A stretch of 64,000 bases of DNA from Enchytraeus crypticus (GCA_905160935.1 CAJHZI010000382.1:144501-208500); one strand, 5' to 3'. Counted from the first letter of the stretch, positions 11,604-25,954 are shown. Notes: generated from the letters alone by a model not told the origin. Made by a program: numbers and translations.

Positions 11604-12199
11604 AATGCTCTATCTGACATAATCGTGCCTATCCTGACCACTCCACAACTACAGCTAACATAGTGTGTGTAAACTGTGTGTGATTTACCAGTATGTGTGA
11701 CTTACATTTTGTCTTTTCAGATTTCATTGAAGTTTTAAGAAGAATCACTGTTAATTCATTAATTAACTTTAATTCACTAAAATAAGCATTAATATTGTCT
11801 GCCCAAACTAAGTCACAGCATAAACTTTATAATTTAGCAAGGATTAAAATTTAATGAAGATTCGAAGTTTTTTTGCTGATAAGTACCCTGACATGATCTT
11901 TTGATGATGATGATGATGACGTCCCTAACATCATCTCTCGATGAGGACGTTAAATCATGTATTATTATTGTTGTTATTATTTTTGCGGTGATAAAAATTG
12001 AAAGTTTTGCATACTGCTTTATTTCTTTCTATTTTCTGCGAGCAATTATGATACTAAATGACACGGGTCAGGGGTGACCCAGGGGTTTTGCATTAACGTC
12101 AGTCAAAATACCTACTGCATGGGAGGGTTAAACACTAACTCACATCACTTGAACACCCTCTCACGTCACTTAAACACTAACTCATATCACTATGGTCAA

Positions 12200-12738
12200 T
12201 TAATAACTTTAATTTAAGTAAAACTGACTACTTTATTAGTTTGCTAGAAAAGTAAAAGTTTTTGTTAATTATTCACCGAATTAATTATTATTTTAAAAAA
12301 ATTCAAGCTAAAATATGAAGCTTATTAGAACTAAAGTAAAAATATATAAGAGAAATCACTGTACACAGACATATCATGCAAACGTCATATCAATGAACAA
12401 ATAAATAAATGCATCAGACTTTTAGATCTCAAGTCAAAAACTAACATCTTATTCAATTCTGTGGCCATCAGAGGGGGCCACAGGATTCATTGAAAAAATA
12501 TTTCACGATCTCGACCTGTGGTTAACGTACAAAGTAGATTGGCCGATGTAAAAGTGATTACGGTAATAGTGATACTGTAATGTTTTTATAGGCCTATACA
12601 TGTAGATCCCAAAACGGTGCCAATTCCAAAATCAAGAAAACAGTCCAAGGATACAATGCTGTAACTTTTAATGCACAGTAAATACTGTTTCGAATTTACT
12701 ATGCAGAAGGTCCGGGTTGCGAATCTTGATTAGTAAGA
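12200..12738. other. AT-rich stretch, nothing recognised
   Basis: No exon-like frame or repeat recognised. One short direct tract around GAGGGGGCCACAGG near 12470. Confidence 0.35.
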
Positions 12739-12945
12739 TCATCATCATCAGCTTCCCTTAGGCTAAATCTCAGTTTAACCAGGGTCGGGATACGAATAGA
12801 CCTTCTCCAGTCCTCTGAGACTTTTGAAGTTTATCTATTCGTTTAAGTTTTGTAGCAATTACTGGAGACTAGGCGCTCACCAACCGAATGCCCTTTCTGA
12901 CGTTGGTATGGATCTTAGTGCTTTAGTCGCCTTACTAATTCGTAA
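12739..12945 (-). repeat. GAT-tailed dispersed repeat
   Basis: Starts GATCATCATCATCAGC and contains the GGGTCGGGATACGAATAGAC block and the CCCTTTCTGACGTTGGTATG block shared with other copies. Confidence 0.75.
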
Positions 12946-12959
12946 GATCGTTGATTTAG

Positions 12960-13609
12960 TATGAATTAAACGACAGCAACACCAATAATTAGATTGTAAC
13001 TGTAGTCAGCGACAACATCTAGAACTATTGAACAAATCAAAGTCGATTAGCCAAAACAAAAGATTAGTATAGTTTCTGACTGTTCAACGGCAAGAAAATT
13101 AAACCTACATGTAAATTACTATTAAAATATCTATGATGTATCGCAATAACGTTACCTTCTTGCCATTTTCTTGTGTTAATCAGTTGATCTACTGTATGCG
13201 AAGAATTAGGCTTTACCAAAATCAATCTATCCAGCTTGTACAAATAGCCGGTTTTCTTCAATAAAGGCGTATTAATAGGCCTATGCAACTACTTTGTGTA
13301 GGCCTAAGCCTATATTTTACCGAAATAGTGAAGTTTTTTTAATATTTAAAAAAGACTTTGGACTGATTATCTGGATTTTGGAATTTGGACCGTTTTGGAC
13401 CCTCTTTTTGCTCGCCGGCTTGATTTTGTCTCAATAGTGCTCGATGTTGTCATTGATGACAGTAGCACTTTAATTGTTGTTGTTATTTGTTTAATATGAA
13501 TGTTATAACTATACATTTACATAAACTAATAAACTGAAGTATTAACCAACAGTTGCGAGGTTTAATTTAGTCAGTGTCCTCAACAACAACAAAAATAATA
13601 CTATTAGAG
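12960..13609. other. Intergenic, with dispersed-repeat fragments
   Basis: Contains 'GACAACATCTAGAACT' repeat fragments near 12967-13055 (forward) and 13385-13470 (reverse). The left part of another copy, ending CAACAACAACAAAAATAATA, abuts the MITE at 13610. Nothing coding recognised. Confidence 0.45.
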
Positions 13610-14146
13610 CATAGATGAAAAAAGTTTGTTACGTTTTTTATAGCTGTTAAAAACGCGTCTTTTACGTTTTTATTTCTTATAAAATAAAAAAAAATGTAAA
13701 AAACGTAAACCGTTACCGTCAAACGTTAAATTTAACGTGGACTGCACATAAATATTGAGAAATTGCCGTTAGTTTCGTGCCATAAACATCACTATATAAA
13801 AAGTAATTCATTACATTTTTTATTTTCCTAGTTAGGCAGATGTCTTAATTTTTAAGACATTGTCTATTCTTAATTTCTTACGGATTTAAATTTTCTTGTA
13901 TTGATAATTATGAACAACTGACAGTGTGGCTGTATGTGACCTGAAAGTATTTGTTTACATTTGTATGGAGCCTATGATCAAGTCTAGTTGTAATAAAATT
14001 GTTTAGTGTTATGTAATGAAGGCATGGTAATATATATGCAAGCCTACGTGTACGCTACTAACGTTTTTTCAACGTTTTTATTATTTTGAAAAAAAACGCG
14101 TGTTTTAACGTTTTTTATTTTTGGTAAGAACGTTTTTTCATCTATA
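13610..14146. mobile_element. Nonautonomous hAT-like MITE nested in another repeat
   Basis: Left end CATAGATGAAAAAAGTTTGT and right end (reverse complement TATAGATGAAAAAACGTTCT) form imperfect TIRs of about 24 bp. The flanks TATTAGAG (13602-13609) and GATTAGAG (14147-14154) match at 7 of 8, suggesting an 8-bp target-site duplication. Both ends are rich in ACGTTTTT/AAAACG motifs. The interrupted sequence matches the continuous repeat copy at 31880-31990, which gives the order of events. Confidence 0.75.
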
Positions 14147-14151
14147 GATTA

Positions 14152-14240
14152 GAGTGCTATTGTTGTCCATGACAACATCGATCACTGTGGAACCAAATCA
14201 AAACCGATGAGCAGAGTGAGGGGTCCATAAACAGTGCGAG
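14152..14240 (+). repeat. Dispersed repeat, right part
   Basis: Runs from TTAGAGTGCTATTGTTGTCC to GGTCCATAAACAGTGCGAGC. It shares this order with 31893-31990, where the copy is uninterrupted. Confidence 0.7.
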
Positions 14241-14428
14241 CCAGCAAGGCGTGCTCTCGGTGCGAGCCAGCAAGGCGTGTCCTCAGCAAGTCATGTTCTC
14301 AGCAAATCGTGTCCTCAGCAAATCGTGTCCTCAGCAAGGCGTGTCCTCAGCAAATCGTATCCTCAGCAAGGCGTCTCCTCAGCAAATCGTGTCCTCAGCA
14401 AATCGTATCCTCAGCAAGTCGTGTTCTC
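14241..14428. repeat. Minisatellite, 16-bp unit
   Basis: About 11 copies of GTGTCCTCAGCAAATC with alternating AAATC, AAGGC and AAGTC variants. Because 16 is not a multiple of 3 and the unit lacks stops, apparent open frames across it are artefacts. It lies about 460 bp upstream of the HMG-box gene. Confidence 0.9.
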
Positions 14429-14886
14429 AGTGATTTAGATTTCATTACCGTCAGTGTATCCGAGTAAGTTCACTCAGAATTAAAGCGGAGTACACACGTA
14501 TCCGATAAATGATATTTTGGGATAAAGTATATTTAGAAATATAAATGCGAGTCTTTGGATTATGACAAAATTTGTAAAATTACCATGGCCTTAAAGAATC
14601 TTTGACTTCGTCACTCCAGTAAAATTCTATGACGTTTAAACTAGAATTGTTATAAAGGTCAGACATGCTGCAGTGAAGTATTAAATAGGCCACAAATATC
14701 GATTAATTATTTATCATATTCTTAGAAAGTTCCTCTTTCTCAGTTAGCCTATATCGATAAAAGAGATATATATTAGACGAAGAACTGTCCAAAAATATTT
14801 TCATAGACAGAATCGTTCAGGTTTTAAGTCAAGATAGTTCGAGATTTTTAGCCCATCTCTGACATTCCTTGCTTATAGCTCCAAGC

Positions 14887-16836
<1,950 letters not shown>

Positions 16837-16856
16837 GTAGGAGTGTAGGAGAGTAG

Positions 16857-16946
16857 CATCTCTCTCTCTCTCTCTTTATCTACCTCTCTCTCTCTCTCTC
16901 TCTCTCGGTCTTTCTCATTCAATCTTTACTTTTTCCTTTCTTTCTC

Positions 16947-17031
<85 letters not shown>
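16857..17031. repeat. (CT)n microsatellite in the 3' flank of the HMG gene
   Basis: Two CT-rich blocks begin about 20 nt after the HMG stop codon and would be in its 3' UTR. The nearest clean AATAAA is at 17724-17729, about 890 nt after the stop. Confidence 0.9.
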
Positions 17032-17032
<1 letters not shown>

Positions 17033-17034
17033 TC

Positions 17035-17796
17035 TTTACTACGTTGCAATATCTTCTAAAAAATATGTAACATGACGCAGGGCGACGAAACTTTGAATAC
17101 ATGTAACGACTAAACGAATAGGAAATCAGAATATGAAAGCGTCCAAACTGAAGTTTAATATCAGATCACTCTCGTGTAATGTGTATCTCTCAAATTTCGT
17201 CTTTAGGGAAGAACCGACAATAATAAGTAAACTTAAAGATTAAAAATGCGCAGACGAAATATGATTAAATGGGATTCATGTATCTTTTACTGGTATGCCA
17301 AGTGGCAAGTTGCCCCTATATTCCTACCCAAAGCCTGTCGCGTGACTTAGGGGCTCAGTAGGGACACTGTATTGACGAGCGAGTTGATCCAATGCAAAAG
17401 CTAAACCTTTTCATCGATGTAGGTCACGATTTACAAAATGGAGGTCATGAGAAATTAAAATTTAGTAAATATTTGTTACAAAATATATTTTTTCTAGAGA
17501 GCTTTAATTTTTTCTCTGATTGGGTTAGTAACAAGATTTAATATGTAACCTTTTAAGAACTGATGATTTAGTTTTTGAGTCATAACGAGGTATTTTAGCT
17601 TGTTTAATGTATTAATATTGTCTAAAACTTCGCTAAATGTATCTTGATGTTTTGCCTATGTCAAAACCTCTGCTAGTTAACGGTATCATTTTATCCGAAA
17701 CTTGCGTAGCTTTATGTTGAGAAAATAAAGCTTACTTGATGGATTCCTGTTGCCTATTATAGTAGTTGCCTGTTATAATTTATTTAAAAATAGCAC
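17035..17796. other. Probable 3' UTR or intergenic DNA after the HMG gene
   Basis: No coding signal. AATAAA at 17724-17729 is a candidate poly(A) signal for the HMG-box gene, followed by TTG-rich sequence. Assignment is uncertain. Confidence 0.35.
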
Positions 17797-18035
17797 GCAT
17801 TACAGTGAAATGATCAACTATGAAGATATCTAGCACTTTTAATACCATAGGCTATGTTTTAACCGTTAGGCCATTTTTTAGATTTTCCTTATAAAATCGA
17901 ATCCTGTGAATGTCTGAGATTTTAGTTTCAGAGCAGCTCGGCCGAACATCGAACCCACGAGAGTTCAATCAATCTCAGGATTGATCATGTAAAATTTATT
18001 AACGTTACCTGAAGCCTCTAACCACTACGCTATTG
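17797..18035 (-). repeat. tRNA-derived SINE, family B
   Basis: Read on the minus strand: an A-box-like TAGCGTAGTGGTTAGAGG near the right end, a B-box region (GTTCGATG), a body with ACGGTTAAAACAT, and the terminal GATAGATATC-type block degraded to CTAGATATC. Confidence 0.75.
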
Positions 18036-18640
18036 AGACAGACATTCTATCTGTCTCTCTCCCTCTCTTTCTCTCTCTTAGTGCACTGCCTACTGGTAGG
18101 TCCATGGTGTATAACGCCTCCATTCTTCTCTGTGTTCAACTTTCCTCTTCATTTCCATAACATGTATACATGGGTCTTTAAGTCCTCTAAGATAGCTAAT
18201 CTCGGCTTCCCTCTGCCTCTTTTCCCTTCCATTATACCTTCTATGATCTCTTTTGTAACCTTTGAATCCAGCTAATACTCTCCATTCTTCTCCAAATTAA
18301 GATTTCCAATGCTTCTAGTTCCTAATATTCCTTCCTTAAGGCCCATGTTTCACATCCATACAATAGCGTGCTATTGTATGGATGTCCAAGCCAAGGTTTT
18401 CACTATCTTTATCTTTGTGTCTTTCTTTAGACTTTTTGTTAAAAGTTCTTTCCTATTACCGAAGGCCACTTTTGCTTGTGCAATCCTACTGCATATTTCA
18501 GTCTCACATTTCCCGTCATAAGTTGTAGTGTGACTAAAATATTTGAAACTCCTTACCTGTTTCAATTTCGTACAATTTATTGCTATATTAATCTCAACTT
18601 TATTATAATTATTGGACACTCATCACTTTGGTATTTTCGC
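18036..18640 (-). mobile_element. LINE 3' fragment of the GA-tailed family
   Basis: On the minus strand the sequence ends in ATACACCATGGACCTACCAG...CAGTGCACTAAGAGAGAGA, the 3' end shared by six other copies. Upstream are remnants of the reverse transcriptase C-terminus (VRSFKYFSHTTT is a decayed form of [12 protein letters not shown]). A 15-bp inverted repeat around CATACAATAGC lies at 18350-18392. Several frame breaks; dead copy. Confidence 0.75.
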
Positions 18641-19735
18641 TATTAATCTTCATGACATATCTCATTGCCGTATCATACATTCGATATTCTAAACTAAATG
18701 AATGGAAATTAATTTGAATCTTAATTGCTGGTTATTGTTCATGTGTATCTGAAACTTTTATATTTACTTATGTTTATAAGTAATAATTTATATATTTATA
18801 TTTACTTGATTACTATTGAACTCTTCCTGTAAAGTAGTCTCGAAGACCGAGTAATAATATGTATTTAATTTTTTGTGGCAGGGTTGAAGGAGTGAACGAA
18901 AGACATAAGAGCAGCCGTCAGATGAATTCATGATTTTCATCATTTCTAAACCTGCTCTGTGGCCTATGGTTATTTTTGACGAGGAGAAGAACTTCAATGC
19001 TTTCAATGACTATGTATATGTCTATTATGTACTGTTTATATGCCTCGAATTTCACGCAGCGTTTAAAACGAACTCTCGTATAAAAACTGTACAAATTATC
19101 TGTACTATTCGCCTTTAAACCTGCCCTAGGCTTTAATAATTCCGTCTTCTTGATAGCTTCAAATCCTTAGTTTACGAATATTTTTTACTAGCTTCTCTAA
19201 TAGAAGACGTTCAATTGCAAAGCGTGCAAAGCATGGCGTTATTTTGAACCGCTTAAAGTTTTTACTTTAATAATATGCGAAAACATTTAATTTTTGTCTA
19301 TGAATAATAGCAGCTCAATATTGAGCTCCTTCTTGTATAAGATCTTTTGTTTCAGTGAATTGATTTTAATGTTTCACTAATAATGTCCAATGAATTAGGG
19401 CAGTATTGAAAATATAATAACTTTAATGCCACAATTCATATTGTCAACGTCTCGGCTTGTAATGTGGAGCATCGGATATACCGCACACTTTTACCTATAG
19501 CGAATTAAGACTAGCCATTATAACGCTTAATTATTCATGATTAACTTCACATTACACTAAAAATTAATTACAAACTCTTGTAACAGTTGTATTATCATCG
19601 TAATGAATATGAAAATGAAATAAATGTTCGTGATGTACTACCAATATCTCTTGATATCATTCATATGCACCAGCCATTTCATCAACAATTAGGCTCCTTG
19701 TATCAAATGCGGCTATGAATTTATTAGGTTAGTTT
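18641..19735. other. Intergenic, one dispersed fragment
   Basis: 18795-18870 is the reverse complement of a block at 33925-33985 (core CGGTCTTCGAGACTACTTTA). The rest is AT-rich with no recognised coding sequence. Confidence 0.4.
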
Positions 19736-19739
19736 TTAA

Positions 19740-20167
<428 letters not shown>

Positions 20168-20180
<13 letters not shown>

Positions 20181-20580
20181 AGAAGTATTTTTTATTTTAA
20201 ATGCCCTGGGCTATATAGGGCCCTGGGCTAAAAAAAATTAAGGTAGAATTAAGAGACTAATTAAAAATTCAAATCTGAAGCAATTAAAATAATTCCTCTA
20301 CACTTAATCTTGGAAACCACATTAACCAAAGTGCCACGGAAACAGATAGTAGGTCTACTAAATCGCTAATATTAGCATTGAAACGTTATTACATGTAGCC
20401 TATATTACTATTATTATTACCACTTATTTATTTAATATTAATATATGCCCTGGGCTGTTAAGGGCCTTGGCCTAAAAAATCAGATGAAAGAGAATTTATT
20501 TAACAAAAAAGGCTATTAAAATAATTCCTCTACATTCTGAGAGGCCGCATTAGCCAAAGTGCTACTATTATAGTAATAAT
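20168..20580. repeat. Tandem pair of a dispersed repeat
   Basis: Two diverged copies, about 20168-20345 and 20425-20580. Each has ATGCCCTGGGCT, a GGGCC block, AAAATAATTCCTCTACA and an end near CCAAAGTGC. Each is preceded by an ATT-rich tract. Family not recognised. Confidence 0.7.
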
Positions 20581-20639
20581 AATAATAATAATAATAATTG
20601 TTATATAGGCTATATAATTATTATTTTTACCCGGGTGTA

Positions 20640-21445
20640 AAGAATCCGAGGTTTGAAAAAACTATTTGAGAAATACGTGCTGAATCGCCACCGGGCTGCT
20701 CGAGGTTATCTAGGTGCTTAAAAGAATTGTTGAAGCAGACTTCATTAAATCTTTGCGAAGTCAGAAAGCCTTTGTCAAAGAAAAGAGGTCTCTCCGCGTA
20801 TAGCCGGTTTACTCAGCAATACACCTGCCTGTGCCATTAATGAAGTCAACTCCATCGGGATTCATGGGTCCCATGGTTTCAATGGTCACGGGAACAACTT
20901 CATTCAGATCGTGATACTTATCCATTTTCTTAGAGGCGGCAAGTTCAGCAGCTCCACATGCAGTGAATGAAGTTGTATTCAGATCGGAGTTTAATGCCAT
21001 AGTGTCAATGACAGTGATATCCCATACGGCACATTTACCATAGCACCAAGGCACGAAGGTTAAGCCATCCGGGCGCTTACCATCTGACCTAGACAAATCG
21101 CTTGGTTCCTTCGAGGAAGGGATGCCCGCACGCGAAAGGGTTCGCCATAGTATGTCGCTAAATTGTGATGGCGAGACATCCTATCTGAGCTGTTTTTGCA
21201 TCAGAGACCATGGAGACCCAATTTAAAGCATCGAATCTTGACCGCAGAGGCAAATGTGAGGTTCTCAAGTTTTCGCCCCTAAACGGTATCTAACAGCCAC
21301 TCGAGTTGTCTCATTGTCCAAGAAAAGCCCATAAGAAGCAATAAGGAAGGCGTAAATAAAGCCAGTCGCTGCTTCGTTGGTTGACATAGCAAGAAGTCGA
21401 GCTCTGTTTACGTTGTACATCCACTGTAGTAGGACTCCAAAAGTC
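20640..21445 (-). mobile_element. Decayed retroelement fragment with RPDG...WDITV motif
   Basis: A minus-strand segment at 20809-21096 reads KRPDGLTFVPWCYGKCAVWD, then AAELAASKKMDKY and ETMGPMNPDG. I recall this pattern from the C-terminal region of invertebrate retroelement-associated proteins, possibly an endonuclease-like PD-(D/E)xK fold. The flanking sequence to about 21440 is less AT-rich than its surroundings and probably belongs to the same fossil. Broken, with ATT microsatellites on both sides. Family uncertain. Confidence 0.5.
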
Positions 21446-21627
21446 GACTAAAAATTATTGTTATTATAATAATAATAATAATAATTATTATTATTATTAA
21501 TTATTCTATTCTTTTGAAAATTTCATGCGGTTTTCAGTTCTAAAGGCACAGTAGTAGCCTATTTCGAGGGATTTCATGTTGTAGTTAATGTGTTTACATG
21601 GTATTGTTTTGTTTAGGTAAAATATTG

Positions 21628-22853
21628 TTATTATTTATTAAAACTTCTTATCGAAAAAGCAATAACAAACAAAAATTCAGAAATAGAAACCATGCTCCGA
21701 GACATGAGTAAGGCGTTTGATACTGTCAATAGAAATAAATTATTAGAGGATTTAAGTAAAATAATTGATCAGGACGAACTGCATATAATAAACTTAATCA
21801 TTGATGATGTAATTTTAAGAGTTAAAAATGGAGATGTAACTGGAAATGAGTTTGAAAGTAATATTGGAATACCACAAGGAGATTGCTTAAGCCCGGTACT
21901 TTTCACATTTTACCTTGCAAATAGCTTAAATAAAAATGAGAACCAAATTCAAATAGCAAACCAAATTGAAGAGCACTCATACTCCAAAGAAAATATACCA
22001 TATGAAGAATTAATTCCTAATCATATTATAGAACATAACTATAGCATAAAGCGAGAAATTGGTATAAATATTGATCAGCAGTTTGCAGATGATATTGCAT
22101 ATGTAATCACATGGAAAAATATAACAGACAAAATTCAAAAGGAAGTCAGTGATAAACTGAATAAGAGAGATTTAAAACTAAACACAGATAAAACAGAAAA
22201 ATATACCATTGGAAACAAAAATGATCAGGAATGGAAGAAATGCAAATATTTAGGTTCTTACTTGGATACTGAAAGAGGCATGATCCATAGAAAGCAATTG
22301 TGTATGGCTATTTTTAATAAATACAAGATGAAACTAACAAATAGCAAAATAACACTGAAAACAAGAATAAATATATTCAGTGCTTATATTACGCCAGTTT
22401 ACTTATATAATAGTGAGCTATGGACATTAACTTCAAAACAGGAACACGAAATTGACATATTTCATAGAAGTCTATTAAGAAAAATACTTAAAATGTATTA
22501 CCCTCACTTTATAAGCAACGATAACTTATACATCAGAACAAATGAAAAAATGGAGTCTTGCAATTAAAACACGAAGACTAAAATGGATAGGTCACTTACT
22601 TAGGTTACCGAACAATGCACCTGTAAAACTTCCTTTAAATGAGAATAAAAAATCTCAGACAAAACAAAGAGATTGTCAAAATAAACGAACATGGATCAAA
22701 TTAGTAAATAAATATCTCAAAGATATAAATCAGAATTTGAACAAATTAGATGAGAGCATCTGTGATCTGGCTGAGGATAGAGCGAAGTGGAGTCAATTAA
22801 CCTTGAAGCCTACTGCAGGGTCCAAATAGGACGTAGCGCAGTCTCAGTAGTAG
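21628..22853 (+). mobile_element. 5'-truncated LINE (non-LTR retrotransposon)
   Basis: Flanked by a perfect 14-bp target-site duplication TAGGTAAAATATTG (21614-21627 and 22854-22867), so this is one insertion truncated just inside the reverse transcriptase. 21692-22567 encodes RT motifs: MSKAFDTVN, GIPQGDCLSPVLF and QFADDIAYV (catalytic FADD). A downstream segment at 22542-22829 has the LINE C-terminal signature RRLKWIGHLLRLPNNA. The two parts are in different frames and overlap by 26 nt, so one frameshift separates them; otherwise the copy is remarkably intact. Reading is open upstream of 21692 to about 21628. The 3' end is AGT-rich, not poly(A). Clade uncertain. Confidence 0.9.
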
Positions 22854-22867
22854 TAGGTAAAATATTG

Positions 22868-23448
22868 AATAGTTACAATTTCTAATTCTTCTTACACCAT
22901 TTATAATGACATTTTAAATTCAGTATTACATTAGGTGTTAATTGTTGATGACATGTTTCATTAAGTTGCAGATGCGACATGTAACGGTCGTTTTTACGTT
23001 TAAATTGATCGGCCTTAGATTTTTAAGATAACAAAATTATAGGTAAGAAAATTAAATTATCTTGTTCATGTTTAAACTTTCTATTAATATGACACTTAAA
23101 TGAAAATCAGGATATTGTTCTAACACATATAGATCTGATATATAATACATGCATAGTTTGTCTGAATGGACCTCATTACTAATCATTGCCATTACTAATC
23201 TCGTTCTGTCGTTATATTAAAAGTAGGTAAATTATATAAATAAAGAAATTAATTATGTTTAAGTTAGACTTTAATCTTTATTTTTACTGACACTTCATCC
23301 ATTAACTCATTATTCAAATGATTCCGCGAGTATTTCATTAATTTTCCAGTTGGAATGATAAAATGTAATTAATAGGCTAGCAGCCAGTTGAAAAGATACA
23401 TATTAAATTCATCATTGTATTTAAATAATGAACCACTGACGGCTGTAA
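22868..23448. other. Upstream region of NPHP3
   Basis: AT-rich sequence with no CpG-rich promoter and no clear RFX X-box. A short upstream ORF, ATG at 23449 to TGA at 23478 (9 codons), precedes the NPHP3 start by 25 nt if the leader is unspliced. Confidence 0.4.
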
Positions 23449-23503
23449 ATGAAGGCTATTGCATTGCAGAGAAGATGACAGAATCTATGACAGTGATGTA
23501 GAG

Positions 23504-25954
23504 ATGGGTTCAGGAAGTTCTTTTCTCGTCTGTGGTGAAGAAGACGATGAAGTACTGGGTGTTGAGTTTGATAACAGTCAGGGTGTCATCAAGAGGATTC
23601 CCATTGAGGTGAAACCTCGTGGCAAACTGGGCCTGCGATCTGTGCGATCTTTGAGTAAGCCAAAGAATGAAAGCTTAAGGTCAGCCTTATCTGTAGATCT
23701 GGAACATCCTGATGCTGAGAAGATACGAAAGGTTAATTTCTGCGATATGATTTCTGACTTTGTTTTAGTATAATGTTATTATTGAGTTTTCTAGCTGTTT
23801 CAGCAAGATTATTAACCACATATACATTTTTGTAACAAACGTCTCAACTGATTAAATATTGCTGTTTAACACAAACTCGAAGCAAACTCTTAACCCCTGA
23901 AACAGCTACCAGTATTTAAATCTTCATGACGTTATCTGGCAGCACACACTCTGAGCTATTTAGACTTTTAATTACGCTAAGAAGATTGAGGCAAATAAGA
24001 TGAGGACATTATAAATGAAGACAATTAAGATGCTTTACTTGAGTGGGATTGATTGAAAGAAATGAGATCATTTTAATAATTTTTATTTATTGATTGAAAT
24101 GAATAGTTAAACTCTCTAGTTAAACTGGGATTAAAGGGAAGATGATGATGATTAAAATGATTGAGATGATTGTGATGAATGAACTAATAGATGAATACAA
24201 ATGATTGAGATTAATTGATTTCTAAAGATGATAATGTATTTTCATTCATAATAATGTATTTTCAGGAATTTGATCTCTATCGACTTAACAAAGAGAACGA
24301 GGTGGTTAACATGAAGAAGAAGCAACAGAAGTTGGAGACTGAGAATCGCAAGTTGCGCGCAGAGCTGCAGACGATGCAGAAGACGTGTAAGAAGCAGAAA
24401 CAAGAGCGCGACACGGCACTTGAGGCTGAACATCGAGCTATGATGAGAGCTGCCGCAATAGAGAGCGATAGAGATAAGATACAACGACAGTTCAAAGTTT
24501 GCATTTATAATATTCATATGCAGGCCTTGTTAAAACTATAAGTGATTAATAATTTATTGTAGCTACAAGCTTTTTAGTCGGCAGAATTTAAAATATAATT
24601 TTTTTAGTCGGCAGAATTTAAAATATAATTGGCTGTTAATTAAGATAAATGAAAATGATGACAAGAATGGGTATATGTTAGAAATTGTGTGTTCTGTATA
24701 TATATATAATTTTATGATTCCTCTATTTCTGTCATTTACATCTTGTGCAGTGTGTTCAGCTGATATATGTATATGTAGACTTTGGTGTTGATTTTTATGT
24801 CATTATTCAGTTTTATTCATATTGTTTTGAAAAACTAAATTTATCCCTCTGTATCTGTGTGGGTCTTGAGCAAATCTGCAGTGCCCGTTGTTCTAATTGT
24901 CTCTCATGAATTTACTTTTGCTCTTATCTGCATATACATGAGCTATCAAATACTCAATGCACTCTAGTTTTTATATTCCCCTAATACTTTTAGCTTTCAT
25001 TCTTTCATCTCTTACCCTTTTTTTAGCAAACTTCCCATGCTGCCCATTAATATAAAAATTATGAGTACATACTACATAGGCCTATATATATATGTTCATT
25101 CTTTGTGTTCTTTCATTAAAAATATAATTTAAATGGATGCTAATAATTAACAGTCGCTTGTATTTGACGTGTTAGATCTTCAGAGAAACGAAGGAAAGTG
25201 AGCTGCAGAATCTGCTGAGAGCTAAGAGAGAGCTGGAGAGCAGACTGGCTAAGGTTGGCTCATCATTGCTTGAGGACATGGAGAATACTTCTAGACTGGA
25301 GGCAACTGCAGGTATTGTTATCTCTAATTAAATCATTGTTGTTAATCATTATTGTTATTAATCATATAAATAATTTTATCTGTATATCTGAGTGACAGAG
25401 AGTATCTGGACATTGATTTGATATATTTTTGTAAAAAATTTAAATTCAATATCGCAATTTTACGTATGTGCTTAGATAATTATAATAGTAGTAATAAATA
25501 TTTTTATTATTATTACTAATACTACCTCTGCTGTTAGTATTTTTCAGTACAAATTGTGATGATATTTAATTTAATCTTTACTCAATAATATCTATTCATT
25601 AATTATACAAGCGAATATATATTATTAATATTAATGTTAAGTATCGATGCTTTAGCTATTCTATTCTTCTTTTATGCTTTGTTTTATGCAAGTTTGATTA
25701 ATTGATTGCATGCATTGTAGGTATTAAACATTCTTAGCCTTCATATCACATTCTTACTTAAGAATGCTGCATTTCAAAATCATTCTGAATAAAGTTAACT
25801 TCATAAATTGTTGTACCAGATTGGTGGATGGCTTTGGAAAGTGAGCCCTCATTGGCCAGTTCCAACCCATTGGTTCATAGTTCAGTGTATAGAGGACCTG
25901 AGTTTGCGCAGTCAATGCTGGAATTGGACGGACCATATGTTAATATCAACAAAG
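23504..25954 (+). CDS. NPHP3: NPHP3 exons 1-4: myristoylated N-terminus and coiled coil
   Basis: Exons 23504-23731, 24266-24496, 25176-25311 and 25820-25954 (ending phases 0, 0, 1, 1). I chose the ATG at 23504 because MGSGSS gives Gly2 and Ser6, the N-myristoyltransferase signal, and vertebrate NPHP3 also begins [12 protein letters not shown] follows, cf. IPVEVKP in vertebrates. Exon 2 is heptad-rich ([19 protein letters not shown] ... [11 protein letters not shown]). Exon 3 continues with [20 protein letters not shown]. Exon 4 carries [10 protein letters not shown] and [19 protein letters not shown]. An alternative earlier start would need a spliced leader; no upstream in-frame ATG is present. 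Confidence 0.93.

Larger units (their letters stand above)
9849..12129 (+). mobile_element. piggyBac-family DNA transposon, degraded
   Basis: The element is bounded by TTAA on both sides (CTCTTAA|CCCTCGG and GGGAGGG|TTAAAC), the piggyBac target-site duplication. Termini are inverted: left CCCTCGGATGCAG, right (reverse complement) CCCTCCCATGCAG. An internal inverted block around CCCCTGGGTCACCCCTGACC lies near 9866 and 12062. The interior carries broken transposase sequence at 10505-11603 and a separate 364-bp foldback insertion at 10111-10474. It is clearly nonfunctional and probably moderately old. Confidence 0.9.

Noticed and set aside
18930-19118. 62-residue plus-strand open frame after a CAG acceptor-like site
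   Set aside because: No partner exons, no family, and the neighbouring sequence is a dispersed-repeat fragment.
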